Shown piece by piece: positions 1-8,849 of a stretch of 64,000 nucleotides of DNA (position 1 is its first letter; every line of letters starts with the position of its first letter). Origin of the DNA: Halalkalibacter alkalisediminis. Lineage in GTDB: Bacteria > Bacillota > Bacilli > Bacillales > Bacillaceae_D. The position numbers and the translations under genes are program-made. The stretch spans positions 47,065 through 111,064 of the forward strand of contig NZ_JAQQWT010000011.1 in NCBI RefSeq assembly GCF_028610705.1, given 5' to 3'. Under the pieces are notes generated by a model. The model saw nothing but the letters and a program-made list of their open reading frames with translations. It ran no database searches and had not been told where the DNA came from.

Positions 1-1457
1 ACAGAAAAACAAATACCATTTCTGATTATTTCTTAGGAGGAAGAAGTTTAAATAGTTGGGTAGCAGCCATGAGTGCACAGGCCTCTGATATGAGTGGTTG
101 GTTGCTTTTAGGACTTCCTGGTGCTATCTATGTATCGGGCTTAAATGGAATGTGGATCGCCATCGGATTAGCGGTTGGTACCTATTTAAATTGGCAGTTC
201 GTTGCAAAACGATTACGAAAATACACTGAAGTTGTAAATTCAATTACTATACCAGACTATTTTGAAAATAGATTCAAAGATTCGACTAAGACGTTACGTG
301 TTATTTCTGCGGTAACGATTATTGTCTTCTTTTTATTCTATGCATCCTCTGGTATGGTTGCGGGAGCTGTCTTGTTTGAACAAGCTTTTGGTATTGACTA
401 TGACTTGGCATTATTTATAGGAGCTATCGTCATCGTTTCTTATACCTTTCTCGGTGGGTTTCTAGCTGTAAGTTTAACAGATTTTGTTCAAGGAATTTTA
501 ATGTTATGTGCTTTAATATTTGTGCCTGCTTTAATTCTTGTTTCACTCGGAGGCTTAACAGGACTATGGAACAGCATCGGACAAGTCAACGTTGATTTAC
601 TAGATATTATGAAATCTGTTGGAATTGAAGATAGCACATGGATAACTAACGCAACTTCATTTAGTATGGTTGGAACCATTTCATTACTAGCATGGGGACT
701 TGGATATTTTGGACAACCTCATATTCTTACTCGATTTATGAGTATTAGAAGTGTTGCTGAAATTCCGAAGGCTAGGCTTATTGCTGTCATATGGGTTGTC
801 CTCTCCCTTATTGGCGCAGGATTTGTAGGACTCGTTGCAATCACACAATTCAATGTGCCATTAGAAAATCCTGAAAGTGTATTTATACTCCTAGTACAAA
901 CCTTGTTTAATCCTTGGATAGCAGGTATCTTACTCGCTGCCATTCTAGCAGCCATTATGAGTACAATCGATTCACAATTATTAGTTTCTTCAAGTGCAGT
1001 CGCTGAAGATTTTTATAAGCAGATTTTCAGAAAGAATGCTAGTGAAAAAGAACTTCTATGGGTCAGTCGAGGTTCTGTTATTTTCATTTCAATTCTTGCT
1101 GTTATATTAGCTAAAAGTGGAGGAAATGTATTAGAGCTTGTCTCTTATGCATGGGCTGGTTTTGGAGCAGCATTTGGCCCCGTTATTATCCTCTCTCTTT
1201 TCTGGAGACGAATGACGAAAAATGGAGCTCTTGCTGGTATACTATCTGGTGCTTTAACTGTTATTCTATGGGGAAATATTAATGTATTAAATAGCATAGG
1301 CCTATATGAACTTGTTCCTGGATTCATCCTAGCTTGGATTGCCATTGTCATCGTTAGCCTTATTGATAAAGATCCGTCCTTTGAAATTAAAGAGGAATTT
1401 AATCTAGCAGTTAGCCATTCAAGTAAGCAACAACAAGAGTATAACAAATCTGTATAG
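1..1457 (+). CDS. putP: Na+/proline symporter (SSS family), 5' partial
   Basis: Sodium-coupled uptake of proline across the cytoplasmic membrane. The frame is open from base 3, ahead of the first Met at 69, and the residues read there (DYFLGGRSL) match the same place in the second SSS transporter of this window, so the true start lies left of the window. Visible family motifs are ASDMSGWLLLGLPGA (the Asp-Met-Ser stretch of the first Na+/substrate region), SYTFLGGFLAVS, WGLGYFGQPHI and IMSTIDSQLLVSSSA. Most of the 13 expected membrane spans are present. Only catabolic genes follow (P5C dehydrogenase fragment, proline dehydrogenase), so this copy probably feeds proline breakdown, unlike the OpuE-like copy at 21.4 kb. 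Substrate is inferred from family and context. Confidence 0.9.
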   Translation, partial: RKTNTISDYFLGGRSLNSWVAAMSAQASDMSGWLLLGLPGAIYVSGLNGMWIAIGLAVGTYLNWQFVAKRLRKYTEVVNSITIPDYFENRFKDSTKTLRVISAVTIIVFFLFYASSGMVAGAVLFEQAFGIDYDLALFIGAIVIVSYTFLGGFLAVSLTDFVQGILMLCALIFVPALILVSLGGLTGLWNSIGQVNVDLLDIMKSVGIEDSTWITNATSFSMVGTISLLAWGLGYFGQPHILTRFMSIRSVAEIPKARLIAVIWVVLSLIGAGFVGLVAITQFNVPLENPESVFILLVQTLFNPWIAGILLAAILAAIMSTIDSQLLVSSSAVAEDFYKQIFRKNASEKELLWVSRGSVIFISILAVILAKSGGNVLELVSYAWAGFGAAFGPVIILSLFWRRMTKNGALAGILSGALTVILWGNINVLNSIGLYELVPGFILAWIAIVIVSLIDKDPSFEIKEEFNLAVSHSSKQQQEYNKSV

Positions 1458-1507
1458 AACAATAAAGATAGAAATGGGCTATGTTTAGCTCTTTCGATAT
1501 AAACATC

Positions 1508-1552
1508 AAGGTAGATGGACCGTGATTTTCCTCACGTCCGTCTACCTTTTTC
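1508..1552 (+). terminator. Rho-independent terminator after putP
   Basis: A long inverted repeat (arms about 1509-1525 and 1532-1547, AGGTAGATGGAC against GTCCGTCTACCT) is followed by a T run, about 50 bases after the putP stop codon. Confidence 0.8.
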
Positions 1553-1642
1553 TGATCCTGTTGTGAATTCTTTGCCGTTCTCTAAGGAGGTCTGAAATCA
1601 TTTAAACATAGGTGTATTGGCAAATGCTTTTCTATAGGTCAT

Positions 1643-2510
1643 CTAACTTCTAAGAAAAACGGCGCAACCTTCTTTTCTTAGTTGCTCTTCCTTGAGTAAT
1701 ACTACTGGACCAAAGATTTCTTCCTGCAGAATACGCGCCTTTGGATCTAAATCAACAATGATCGTTGGCTGAATAAAATAACCTTTTGAGCCACCTCCTT
1801 CACCACCTGTTACTAAACGGCCTTCTTCGTTTCCGATATTGATATATTCCATTATCTTATCAAAGGCTTTTTGATCAACAACAGGACCCATATAGTTTTC
1901 TCCAGAAGCAGGATCCCCCACAGTCAGTTCCTTTGTTCTAACACCTCATTATATACATCCTGATGGATAACTGCTCTAGAACCAGCAGAACACTTTTGAC
2001 CAGAAAAACCAAACGCAGATACAACAATCGATTCAGCAGCAAGGTCAAGATCAGCATCTTTATCGACAACCACCGTAGTTCCTGCCCATAATAGCAAAGG
2101 CAAAATTCCACGGAGAAATAACGACTGCCCCCCCTGTTGGTGTATATATATAATTGTTTTATTCGCCTTCACGACTATTAATCTGTTTTCCATCTTAAAG
2201 CGATTATTTGACGGGCATAGTACTCCATAAAATCAATGGCTTCTGCCGTATCTGCATCCGCTTCTTTCCAAGGTTTCCCTGCCTCTTTTACAAGCAATGC
2301 GGAAAACTCATTTTTACGACGACGAACAATAGATGCAGCACGAATAATAATATTAGCACGCTCTTCAGCCGATACGTTTTTCCATGATTCAAAAGCTTCA
2401 CTTGCAGCTTGTATCGCCTTTTCAGCTATGTCAGAATTTGCTTTTGTAACTATTCCAATCACTTCATCTTTATTGGCTGGATTATATGAAACAATTTTTT
2501 CAGGTGTCGC
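1643..2510 (-). pseudogene. rocA: Decayed RocA-type 1-pyrroline-5-carboxylate dehydrogenase
   Basis: Three overlapping pieces match the RocA/PruA group of P5C dehydrogenases: residues from [10 protein letters not shown] to [16 protein letters not shown] (about 2497-2180), then NSREGE and [20 protein letters not shown] (about 2170-2085), and finally [16 protein letters not shown] plus [17 protein letters not shown] to EEIFGPVV (about 2075-1690). Lesions seen: a TAA at 2511-2513 just before the first match with no N-terminus beyond it; a frameshift near 2178; an in-frame TAA at 2159-2161; a deletion of well over 100 codons near 2080, removing most of the NAD-binding domain; a frameshift near 1922; and loss of the C-terminus after FGPVV. 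The catalytic Cys motif survives but the protein cannot be made. An unrelated-type P5C dehydrogenase at 11.5 kb can do the same job. Confidence 0.88.
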
Positions 2511-2701
2511 TTACTGTTACACCTTTTATAAATCTTCCCTTACAAGTAACTCATAGCACTCGACATGTTTCGAGTCTGGTCAACTATAAATTGGGCTTCT
2601 TCTCCTTATTGAATTGAAAATACTTCTTTCTTTTTTCAATAACTCTTCAGGGTTGATGATCATGTAATATTTCTATACCGATACCCTCTTTTAATTTCTG
2701 A

Positions 2702-4186
2702 TTAGCGCTGAAAAAATGTTCTTGGTAAGTCATTGACTTCATATGCAGCATGTATTCCTGACTCGATTGCACCTTGGATCCAAGCGTGGGTAGTTGAGGC
2801 ATGTTCACCAGCAAAGTGAACCCGACCTTCAGGAGTGGAAATATAAGGTGATAATTCTTTTACTTGTTCAGGTTTAAACATCGTAAAAGCTCCAGCAGAA
2901 TACGGATATCGAACCCAACTGTGGCTCACTCCTCCTTGAAAATCACGATACACTTGCTCACCATGAATAGTAGCCAAGTTTTTTAATACATACTCTAAGC
3001 GCTCTTCATTTTCCAAACTGTCCCAAGGTACCGCATCATCATCCCATGTATAACTACCCAAAATAACACCGGATCCTTGTGCACCGAGGTCATGACTCGG
3101 ATATTGAACATATTTAATAGGGAGATCAGTAACAGTTTGACCACCATACAAACCTTGTCTTTCCCAGAATCTGTTTTTAAACTGGACGCCGGTCTTCGTA
3201 GAGCCAGCATAGTTAAGTTCCCGAATTGCCTTCCACTTGTTTTCGGAAAAAGAATGACGCGGTACAATTTCTACAAATTGTAAAACAGAAAAAGGTATAG
3301 TCACAATCGCAAGATCGCCGGTAATTTGAAATGGCTCTAAGATTTTATGGACAGAATGAATCGTTACCTGGTTATCGTGCTGCACAATTTTCTTCACCTT
3401 ATGCCCGTAATATATTTCATCTTTTAATTGAGTCGTAAATGCTTTAGGAAGTTGGTCATTACCACCGGTGATTTCATAAAAACGGATATCAGGAGTAAAT
3501 AGAACTAATAGTTCACGTAACAGTTCTAAGAAAGAAAGCTCTGTAAGTCCTTCTAGCGTAAGAATTACTTTAATCATTTCGATCGCACCCGGAGATAATC
3601 TTACTCCAAACCGATTGTATCTCAAATAACTGTCCATCGAGTATTTATCCAATTCTTGTATGACCCATGGCCAATTTCTTCTCGGGTTTTCTTCAATTAA
3701 ATCGGTCACCGGTTTTATAGCTAATTGAAGCAATTCCGTAGCGGTTTTACCTTTTTCATGTGGGTATACAGGAAAACGCAACATATCAGGATTTTGTTCA
3801 TATACTCTAAAACGAGCTTTGATTCCTTTTACATGGATGATGTCACTTGGAGTTGAATTGATAAACCTATTAACCGGGAGTTGGAATTTGTTTATATATT
3901 CCAAAGTCAACAAATGAGTATGAGGAATACGCATTGCGCCAGCTTCCAGATATTGTCCATCCCTAAAATCACCTCTTAACGTATAGACCCGCCCTCCCAC
4001 CCTATCGGTAGCTTCAATGACAGTAACATTGTGCCCAGCTTGCTTAAGTAAAGAGGCCGAGACTAATCCAGCCATACCAGCACCAACAATAATAATCTTC
4101 TTGGGAATTTTCGTTTTTTCAAGTCCATTTCTAATGATTGAAAGCATTTGATCAGAGGATAACTCAGGAAATACGTAGTTTAACAT
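2702..4186 (-). CDS. FAD-dependent amine oxidase (monoamine/L-amino-acid oxidase family)
   Basis: Oxidises an amine or amino acid with FAD, giving aldehyde or 2-oxo acid, ammonia and H2O2. The N-terminal Rossmann motif reads IIIVGAGMAGLVSASLL, followed by the conserved VIEATDRVGGRV; the C-terminus has the second FAD motif GRVHFAGEHASTTHAWIQGAIESG. The start chosen, Met at 4186 (494 residues), sits 5 bases behind a G-rich Shine-Dalgarno (GGGGGGAAG); a longer in-frame start at 4216 lacks one. Distant relatives include B. subtilis YobN. It stands alone on the minus strand between two pseudogenes of amino-acid catabolism, which fits an amino-acid substrate, but the substrate cannot be read from sequence. 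Confidence 0.85.
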   Translation of the reverse strand: MLNYVFPELSSDQMLSIIRNGLEKTKIPKKIIIVGAGMAGLVSASLLKQAGHNVTVIEATDRVGGRVYTLRGDFRDGQYLEAGAMRIPHTHLLTLEYINKFQLPVNRFINSTPSDIIHVKGIKARFRVYEQNPDMLRFPVYPHEKGKTATELLQLAIKPVTDLIEENPRRNWPWVIQELDKYSMDSYLRYNRFGVRLSPGAIEMIKVILTLEGLTELSFLELLRELLVLFTPDIRFYEITGGNDQLPKAFTTQLKDEIYYGHKVKKIVQHDNQVTIHSVHKILEPFQITGDLAIVTIPFSVLQFVEIVPRHSFSENKWKAIRELNYAGSTKTGVQFKNRFWERQGLYGGQTVTDLPIKYVQYPSHDLGAQGSGVILGSYTWDDDAVPWDSLENEERLEYVLKNLATIHGEQVYRDFQGGVSHSWVRYPYSAGAFTMFKPEQVKELSPYISTPEGRVHFAGEHASTTHAWIQGAIESGIHAAYEVNDLPRTFFQR

Positions 4187-4216
4187 TGCTTCCCCCCTAC
4201 AATGGCGATAGATCAA

Positions 4217-4986
4217 GACCTGATAAAAATATGGCTTACTGTCATCTTATTCAGTTAATAAGTAGAATTATGATAAAGGGAGTCAAATTTAATTTATATT
4301 TGATGATTGCGCTCGATTGTTGAAGATTCTATTATGAAAATTGTAATACCAAACACTTTAATTTCTTCAAGTAACCAACAAATTGCTAAATAAAAAGTTT
4401 TTGATTGTAAGGGTTTTTAAGACATACATTATTATTATTAAACTCTATTAATGTGTTGAAGATGGAAGCCTTACAATTCACTACCGATTCTCGGCTCCAA
4501 CAAATGAATAGAAGCAGGTAATCCCTTATCGGGAACCTGCTTCTTCTTTTAAAATGATCTGCGCCACACATTCCACCTGGCTTCAGTAGTTGTCGCAGAT
4601 AGAATGGCAATTTATCAATTTATCATTTATTTTTTCTATTCATTAAGTCATATGTATGATTGTTTACATCGTTTGGGAATATACGACTTGTTCGTATAAC
4701 TCGTGATTCTCTGCAGTATTTTGTTTCCAATTTGCACATCTCCCTAAAACATATAAGTAATTTCTAAAGCAATGCAGGCACTTAAGCAGCCAATCCAAAA
4801 ATTAAAATTTTCAAAAAACATAAATTAGAGTGTTGATAAAACACAATTTCTCTGTCTATCTCTATTAGATATTACTCGTTTTAACTAATCAAATTCTTCT
4901 ATCATTTCTTTACTTGGAGTAGAGTCAATTTCAGAAAAAATAAGAATAGATAGTAAGGAAAGAAAGAAGCCTGAAACAAGTTCATA
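4217..4986. other. 770-bp intergenic stretch, little recognisable
   Basis: AT-rich, with no convincing coding frame on either strand and no RNA gene recognised. It contains one terminator-like hairpin (4511-4550). The only reading frames are short and lack ribosome binding sites. It lies between the amine oxidase and an aminotransferase fragment, and is probably decayed coding DNA. Confidence 0.5.
4511..4550 (+). terminator. Terminator-like hairpin
   Basis: Perfect 9-bp arms GAAGCAGGT (4511-4519) and ACCTGCTTC (4535-4543), followed by a T-rich tract. No live gene runs into it from the left, so it may be left over from a lost plus-strand gene. Confidence 0.55.
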
Positions 4987-5217
4987 TTAATAAAAGGGAA
5001 TATGAGCTGCAGATTGGTCCATTCGTAGGCCATCCGTTCCCACTGGAGGCGTTGATAAAAGGCTCCATAAGATTACAGTGACACACCACAGGCTACTAAA
5101 TTGTTTTTCAGCTTGAGTTACCTGAAAACTATATTGTTGCTGTTGTTGAATCGGTAATGTCTGGTGAAGAAAATGCTGTTTATCTAATTCTACTAATTGA
5201 TGTATAGATTTGTTCAT
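4987..5217 (-). pseudogene. N-terminal fragment of a class-III aminotransferase
   Basis: The first ~25 residues (LVELDKQHFLH, then PIQQQQQ) resemble the N-terminus of class-III (omega/GABA-type) PLP aminotransferases of bacilli, usually DKKHFLHPTS followed by IQQQQ. After SSLW the resemblance is lost and the frame ends at 76 residues, against about 450 for the family; no lysine-binding PLP region is found nearby. It sits 130 bp downstream of the proline dehydrogenase / glutamate dehydrogenase genes on the same strand. The match is from memory of the family and short, so the call is tentative. Confidence 0.45.
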
Positions 5218-5347
5218 TAAGATGACTTCTTTTTAAAAAACCAAATGATATATTAATCTTCGTATTCGATCTAATACTGTCATCTGTTTTTTCATTCAGT
5301 TCTTCTTTAATTCTTTCGCTGAATACTCGTAGATATAGGTACCAATG

Positions 5348-5599
5348 TTAATCACAACCACTAGGTTGATCATCTTCTTTTAGTATAGCTAACGTCATAT
5401 CATGTATGACTCTATCACCCGGCTTCACATTTAGAGATATAATATTCCCACCTACCCCCATCTCTACCTTTTTCAGTACACCCTCATTCGTCTTCAGTAG
5501 AAATAAAGGCTCCCATTCATGTACATAGGCCCCTTCATTTACGAACACTTTATCAATCGTTCCATTATACACACTTGCAACTGCACAGTAAGTATTCAC
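5348..5599 (-). CDS. Small biotinyl/lipoyl-like domain protein lacking the attachment lysine
   Basis: An 83-residue protein, almost entirely one biotinyl/lipoyl-type half-barrel: NGTIDKVFVNEGAYV in the first half and GGNIISLNVKPGDRV in the second, the quasi-symmetric repeats of that fold. The hairpin that normally carries E-A-M-K-M reads roughly T-N-E-G-V, so there is no modifiable lysine where one would be expected. The GTG start at 5597-5599 is set by an excellent Shine-Dalgarno AAGGAGG (5608-5614), which lies at the very end of the glutamate dehydrogenase frame, so the two genes are translationally adjacent. It is third in a proline dehydrogenase - glutamate dehydrogenase - this gene array. 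Function unknown. Confidence 0.65.
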   Translation of the reverse strand: MNTYCAVASVYNGTIDKVFVNEGAYVHEWEPLFLLKTNEGVLKKVEMGVGGNIISLNVKPGDRVIHDMTLAILKEDDQPSGCD

Positions 5600-5612
5600 A
5601 AATAACTCCTCC

Positions 5613-6900
5613 TTAAATCCATCCGCGAAATTTTGAAGCTTCAGCCATTTTTCTAGATCCAACCATATAGGCGGCTAACCGATTATCGACTTTGTATAGA
5701 TCAGCTGTTTCAATAACATGGTTAAAAGCTTCTACTAATTTTGTTTTTAATTTTATGGAAACCTCTTCTTCCGACCAATAATACCCTAAATTGTTTTGGA
5801 CCCATTCAAAGTAAGAGACAATAACCCCTCCTGAACTAGCTAACACATCAGGAATAAGTAATACGTTTCGTTGACTAAGAATTTGTGTTGCTTCCATTGT
5901 TGTTGGACCATTTGCAGCCTCAACAACAATGGAGGCCTTAATATTAGCTGCATTTTTAACTGTAATTTGATTTGAAATGGCTGCAGGCACTAAGATATCA
6001 CATGGAAGTTCAAGTAGCTCCTGGTTGGTAATCGTATTTTTAAATAAATTAGTTACGGTTCCAAAAGAATCTCGTTTATCTAATAAATAATTTATATCTA
6101 GTCCATCTTCATCATAAAGTGCTCCATAGGCGTCAGAAATACCTATTATTTTTGCTCCTGACTCCATAAGAAACTTGGCTAAGTAACTCCCCGCATTTCC
6201 AAAACCCTGAATGACTATCTTCGCTTGCTTCAATTCTAAATTTTTACTCTTTGCTGCTTCTTCTATGCAAATTGCCACTCCTCTTGCCGTAGCTGTTTCC
6301 CTGCCATGAGATCCCCCTAAAACTAGAGGTTTTCCCGTAATAAATCCTGGTGAATCAAACTCGCGTATCCGGCTATACTCATCCATCATCCAAGCCATTA
6401 CTTGTGCATTAGTAAATACATAGGGAGCGGGAATATCTTTTGTCGGACCAACAATTTGACTAATTGCTCTTACATATCCTCGACTTAATCGTTCTAGTTC
6501 ACCAAAAGACATCACCCTAGGATCACAGATAATGCCGCCTTTTCCTCCCCCATATGGGAGATTGGCAATCCCGCATTTTAAAGTCATCCAAATAGATAAC
6601 GCTTTCACTTCTTCTTCTGTTACGTCTGGATGAAAGCGAACCCCTCCTTTAGTCGGACCTACTGAGTCATTATGTTGAGAGCGATATCCGGTAAATATTT
6701 TTATTTTGCCGTTATCCATGCGAATAGGTATGCGAACACTCAGCATCCGAAGTGGTTCTTTAAGCAGTTCAAATACTTCACTCGTATACCCCAATGTATT
6801 CAAAGCTTCTTTAATAATTATTTGTGTCGACTCTAAATGATTAAGGTTTCTGTAGATTTACTTCCTCTAACTGATCTTCTTCTTTTATCGACAGACTCAT
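5613..6900 (-). pseudogene. gudB: NAD-specific glutamate dehydrogenase, N-terminal frameshift and catalytic Asp lost
   Basis: Would deaminate glutamate to 2-oxoglutarate. The sequence follows GudB/RocG closely (GYRSQHNDSVGPTKGGVRFHP, YGGGKGG, IQGFGNAGS, FEWVQNN, ending EASKFRGWI). Two faults are visible. First, the natural start with a good ribosome site (ATG at 6900, MSLSIKEEDQLEE) runs into a stop at about 6841, while the matching NHLESTQIIIKEAL segment is in another frame: a shift between about 6857 and 6843. The only uninterrupted frame begins at a weak TTG (6803) and lacks ~33 residues. Second, the codon at 6420-6422 gives Tyr in IPAPYVFTN where the family has the catalytic Asp (PAPD). 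It follows proline dehydrogenase by 59 bp. Likely inactive; a sequencing error could explain the shift but hardly both. Confidence 0.75.
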
Positions 6901-6959
6901 TTTATTCACCTCGAATGATTACTAGAAAACGATTCTCAAATAAAAGCATTTCTGGCTGT

Positions 6960-7877
6960 CTATTTTGAAAGTAAACCTCTTAATGCAAATGCCACATTTT
7001 GCGGACGTTCAGCCATACGTCTCATAAAATATCCAAACCAATCCTGACCAAATGGTACATAAACACGCATAGTGTATCCCTTTTTTACTAATTCTTGTTG
7101 TAAATCAGTCCTAAAGCCGTAAAGCATCTGAAATTCAAATTGACTGTTTTCGATTTGGTTCTCTTTTACAAACGTTATTACTTTTTCAATAATCTGATGA
7201 TCATGTGATGCAATCGCCGTATAACTCCCACTTAGTAAATGGGCTTTGATGATATTGAAATAATTTTCATCAATTTTGGATTTGTCTTGAAAGGCTACTT
7301 CGTGAGATTCTTTATACGCACCTTTTACTAGTCTTAACGAAGTACCCTTTAGGTTTTTAATATCTTCTTTCGCTCTCTTTAAATAAGCTTGTATAACCGT
7401 TCCAACATTGTCATAATCTTTTCTTAATTCTTTTAAAATATCCAATGTCTGTTGGCAGTGTGAGTAATCCTCCATATCAATTCTTACAAAGTTGTTATAC
7501 TGTTTTGCAGTGCCAACAATACGCCGCATATTTTCCAAACAAAACTCTTCACTAATATCTAAACCAAGCTGTGTCATTTTAAGCGATAGATTGCAGTCAA
7601 CACCTGAAGATGCAATGGAGTCTAAGGTCTTAATACAATATTCCGTCGCTTCTAGTGCTTCTTCCTTACTGTCTACAAACTCCCCTAAATGGTCAAGTGT
7701 ACACGTTAATCCTTGTTTATTTAATTCGTTTACTCTAGCAATTGCACTCTCAATGTTTTTCCCTGCCACTACTTGAGATGCCCCTATTTTCAACCCCCAT
7801 TTTTTTGCAGCAACGTTCATTGCTTTACTTTGTGAAAGAAACATAAAGAAGATTTTCATTGGTTGATGTAAAATCAT
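6960..7877 (-). CDS. putB: Proline dehydrogenase
   Basis: FAD-dependent oxidation of L-proline to 1-pyrroline-5-carboxylate, first step of proline catabolism, at the membrane. The 305-residue protein has the monofunctional Bacillus length and the family signatures VRIDMEDYSHCQQTLDI, GTVIQAYLKRAKEDI, SLRLVKGAYKE, FEFQMLYGFR and the C-terminal YVPFGQDWFGYFMRRMAERP. The start at 7877 has GGAGTGA six bases ahead; an upstream extension to 7919 has no ribosome site. A sigma-54 promoter (7929-7945) lies about 50 bases upstream, so expression should need a proline-responsive enhancer-binding protein. Its product is used by the P5C dehydrogenase at 11.5 kb, which has the same promoter type. Confidence 0.93.
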   Translation of the reverse strand: MILHQPMKIFFMFLSQSKAMNVAAKKWGLKIGASQVVAGKNIESAIARVNELNKQGLTCTLDHLGEFVDSKEEALEATEYCIKTLDSIASSGVDCNLSLKMTQLGLDISEEFCLENMRRIVGTAKQYNNFVRIDMEDYSHCQQTLDILKELRKDYDNVGTVIQAYLKRAKEDIKNLKGTSLRLVKGAYKESHEVAFQDKSKIDENYFNIIKAHLLSGSYTAIASHDHQIIEKVITFVKENQIENSQFEFQMLYGFRTDLQQELVKKGYTMRVYVPFGQDWFGYFMRRMAERPQNVAFALRGLLSK

Positions 7878-7928
7878 TTTGATCACTCCAATATTCAGCC
7901 TAGAATTTTTTCTTACCACCCTTCTATA

Positions 7929-7945
7929 TGCAAAACGTATGCCAA
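7929..7945 (-). promoter_or_regulatory. Sigma-54 (-24/-12) promoter of proline dehydrogenase
   Basis: Read on the minus strand: TTGGCAT (7945-7939), five bases, TTGCA (7933-7929). This matches the sigma-54 consensus TTGGCAC-N5-TTGC(A/T) with one change, and the -12 element is about 50 bases from the proline dehydrogenase start. A possible activator half-site, ACACTTGT, lies near 8030-8040. Confidence 0.82.
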
Positions 7946-8198
7946 TTCATTTTATAAGGTTGTTCAGGGTATTTATTAAATAGAAATGCCTAGAGTTACC
8001 CACACATATTTGTTCATTACATGTCCATTTTAGACACACTTGTAAACGCAATTATATTGTAATTAGCCCAAATTAATAAAGAAATCAATGATCTAACTAT
8101 CTTTTAAAAAAAGAATAAAAGTCATGCTAAACAAACCTGATTATTTTAACTTTGTAACAACTAAGTAGCAGTCAGGTAAAGAATAATATATACAATTT

Positions 8199-8381
8199 TT
8201 AGTCAATTCCGTCTATAATGAATCCAACATAGACATACATGTAAACGGTCAAAGTGAAAAAGAAATTCAATCTGCATTACAAATAACGTTTGGAAATAAA
8301 GCAGCAGCAGCATAGTTATTTTGGGTATCTCAAGGGTCGACTTTATATAACAAAATTAAAAAGCGTAATTTAAAAGAATAA
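8199..8381 (+). pseudogene. C-terminal fossil of a sigma-54 enhancer-binding regulator (Fis-type HTH)
   Basis: The frame reads EKEIQSALQITFGNKAAAA, stop, then LF-VSQG-TLYNKIKKRNLKE and a terminal stop. This is the Fis/NtrC-type helix-turn-helix that closes RocR/PrdR-like activators (usual form GN...AAKLLGISRGTLYNKIKKYNL). The internal TAG (8313-8315) replaces the expected Lys codon, and nothing resembling the AAA+ or sensor domain lies upstream. An intrinsic terminator follows directly. It is a relic of a regulator that plausibly once controlled the sigma-54 promoters on both sides. Confidence 0.68.
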
Positions 8382-8416
8382 ACAAGGTGAGAACGACTAG
8401 TTCCCACCTTGTTTCA
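8380..8416 (+). terminator. Terminator behind the regulator fossil
   Basis: Inverted repeat AACAAGGTG / CACCTTGTT with an inner GGAAC pairing, immediately after the stop codon of the fossil and ending in a T-rich stretch. Confidence 0.7.
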
Positions 8417-8439
8417 TTTGTGTCAATATTCTAAATAGG

Positions 8440-8467
8440 TAGACATAATTCAATACACTTTTGTCTA
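8440..8467. promoter_or_regulatory. Candidate upstream activator site
   Basis: Inverted hexamers TAGACA (8440-8445) and TGTCTA (8462-8467) enclose the 10-mer ACACTTTTGT (8455-8464). The same 10-mer forms the right arm of a perfect palindrome in front of the pruA sigma-54 promoter. It sits about 40-65 bases upstream of the -24 element at 8506, a usual range for enhancer sites. Inference. Confidence 0.5.
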
Positions 8468-8505
8468 GCATTACAGTTAATATCATAGAACAACACTTAT
8501 TATGT

Positions 8506-8522
8506 TTGGCACAATTATTGCA
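8506..8522 (+). promoter_or_regulatory. Sigma-54 (-24/-12) promoter
   Basis: TTGGCAC (8506-8512), five bases, TTGCA (8518-8522): a perfect consensus. The next gene on this strand is the alanine/glycine symporter at 8850, leaving an unusually long leader of about 310 bases in which I recognise no riboswitch or coding sequence. Confidence 0.82.
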
Positions 8523-8529
8523 AGTAAAA

Positions 8530-8849
8530 GATTAACCCTATTATAGAAACTCTATGAATCATTCAGGTGCTCTGCTTTTTTATCGATCTTTCAAAATAGG
8601 TAAATGAGATCTGATAAACCAACTAAGCTTTCAATTAAGCTTTAATAGAAAAGTTTTATAATTTAGGTAAATATCATATAAAGAAAAATGGATTTTTAAA
8701 GAGATTCTAATTGTTAACCATTGTCTTAATCATTAGGAAGAAGTGTCCTAGTTGTTTAACCCTAAACCATTTTATTCATTGAAAAATAATTTGAACTTTA
8801 CGGTAACAAAAGTTAATAGATTTTTAAATAATATATTTGGGGGCTAAGT
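8530..8849 (+). other. Long untranslated leader / intergenic stretch
   Basis: Between the sigma-54 promoter and the symporter start. AT-rich, no open frame with a ribosome site, no recognised riboswitch. A weak sigma-A-like pair (TTGAAC, 17 bases, TAATAG) occurs near 8790-8820 and could be a second promoter. Confidence 0.4.

Noticed and set aside
4620..4740. TTTGGGAATATACG and CGTATAACTCG reminiscent of a purine riboswitch
   Set aside because: The conserved core pieces (GTTTCTACC, CCGTAAA) are absent and the order is wrong on both strands.
5219..5345. Minus-strand frame reading SERIKEELNEKTDDSIRSN with protein-like composition
   Set aside because: Only about 45 codons, no start, overlaps the aminotransferase relic; a GGDEF-like resemblance is too weak to claim.
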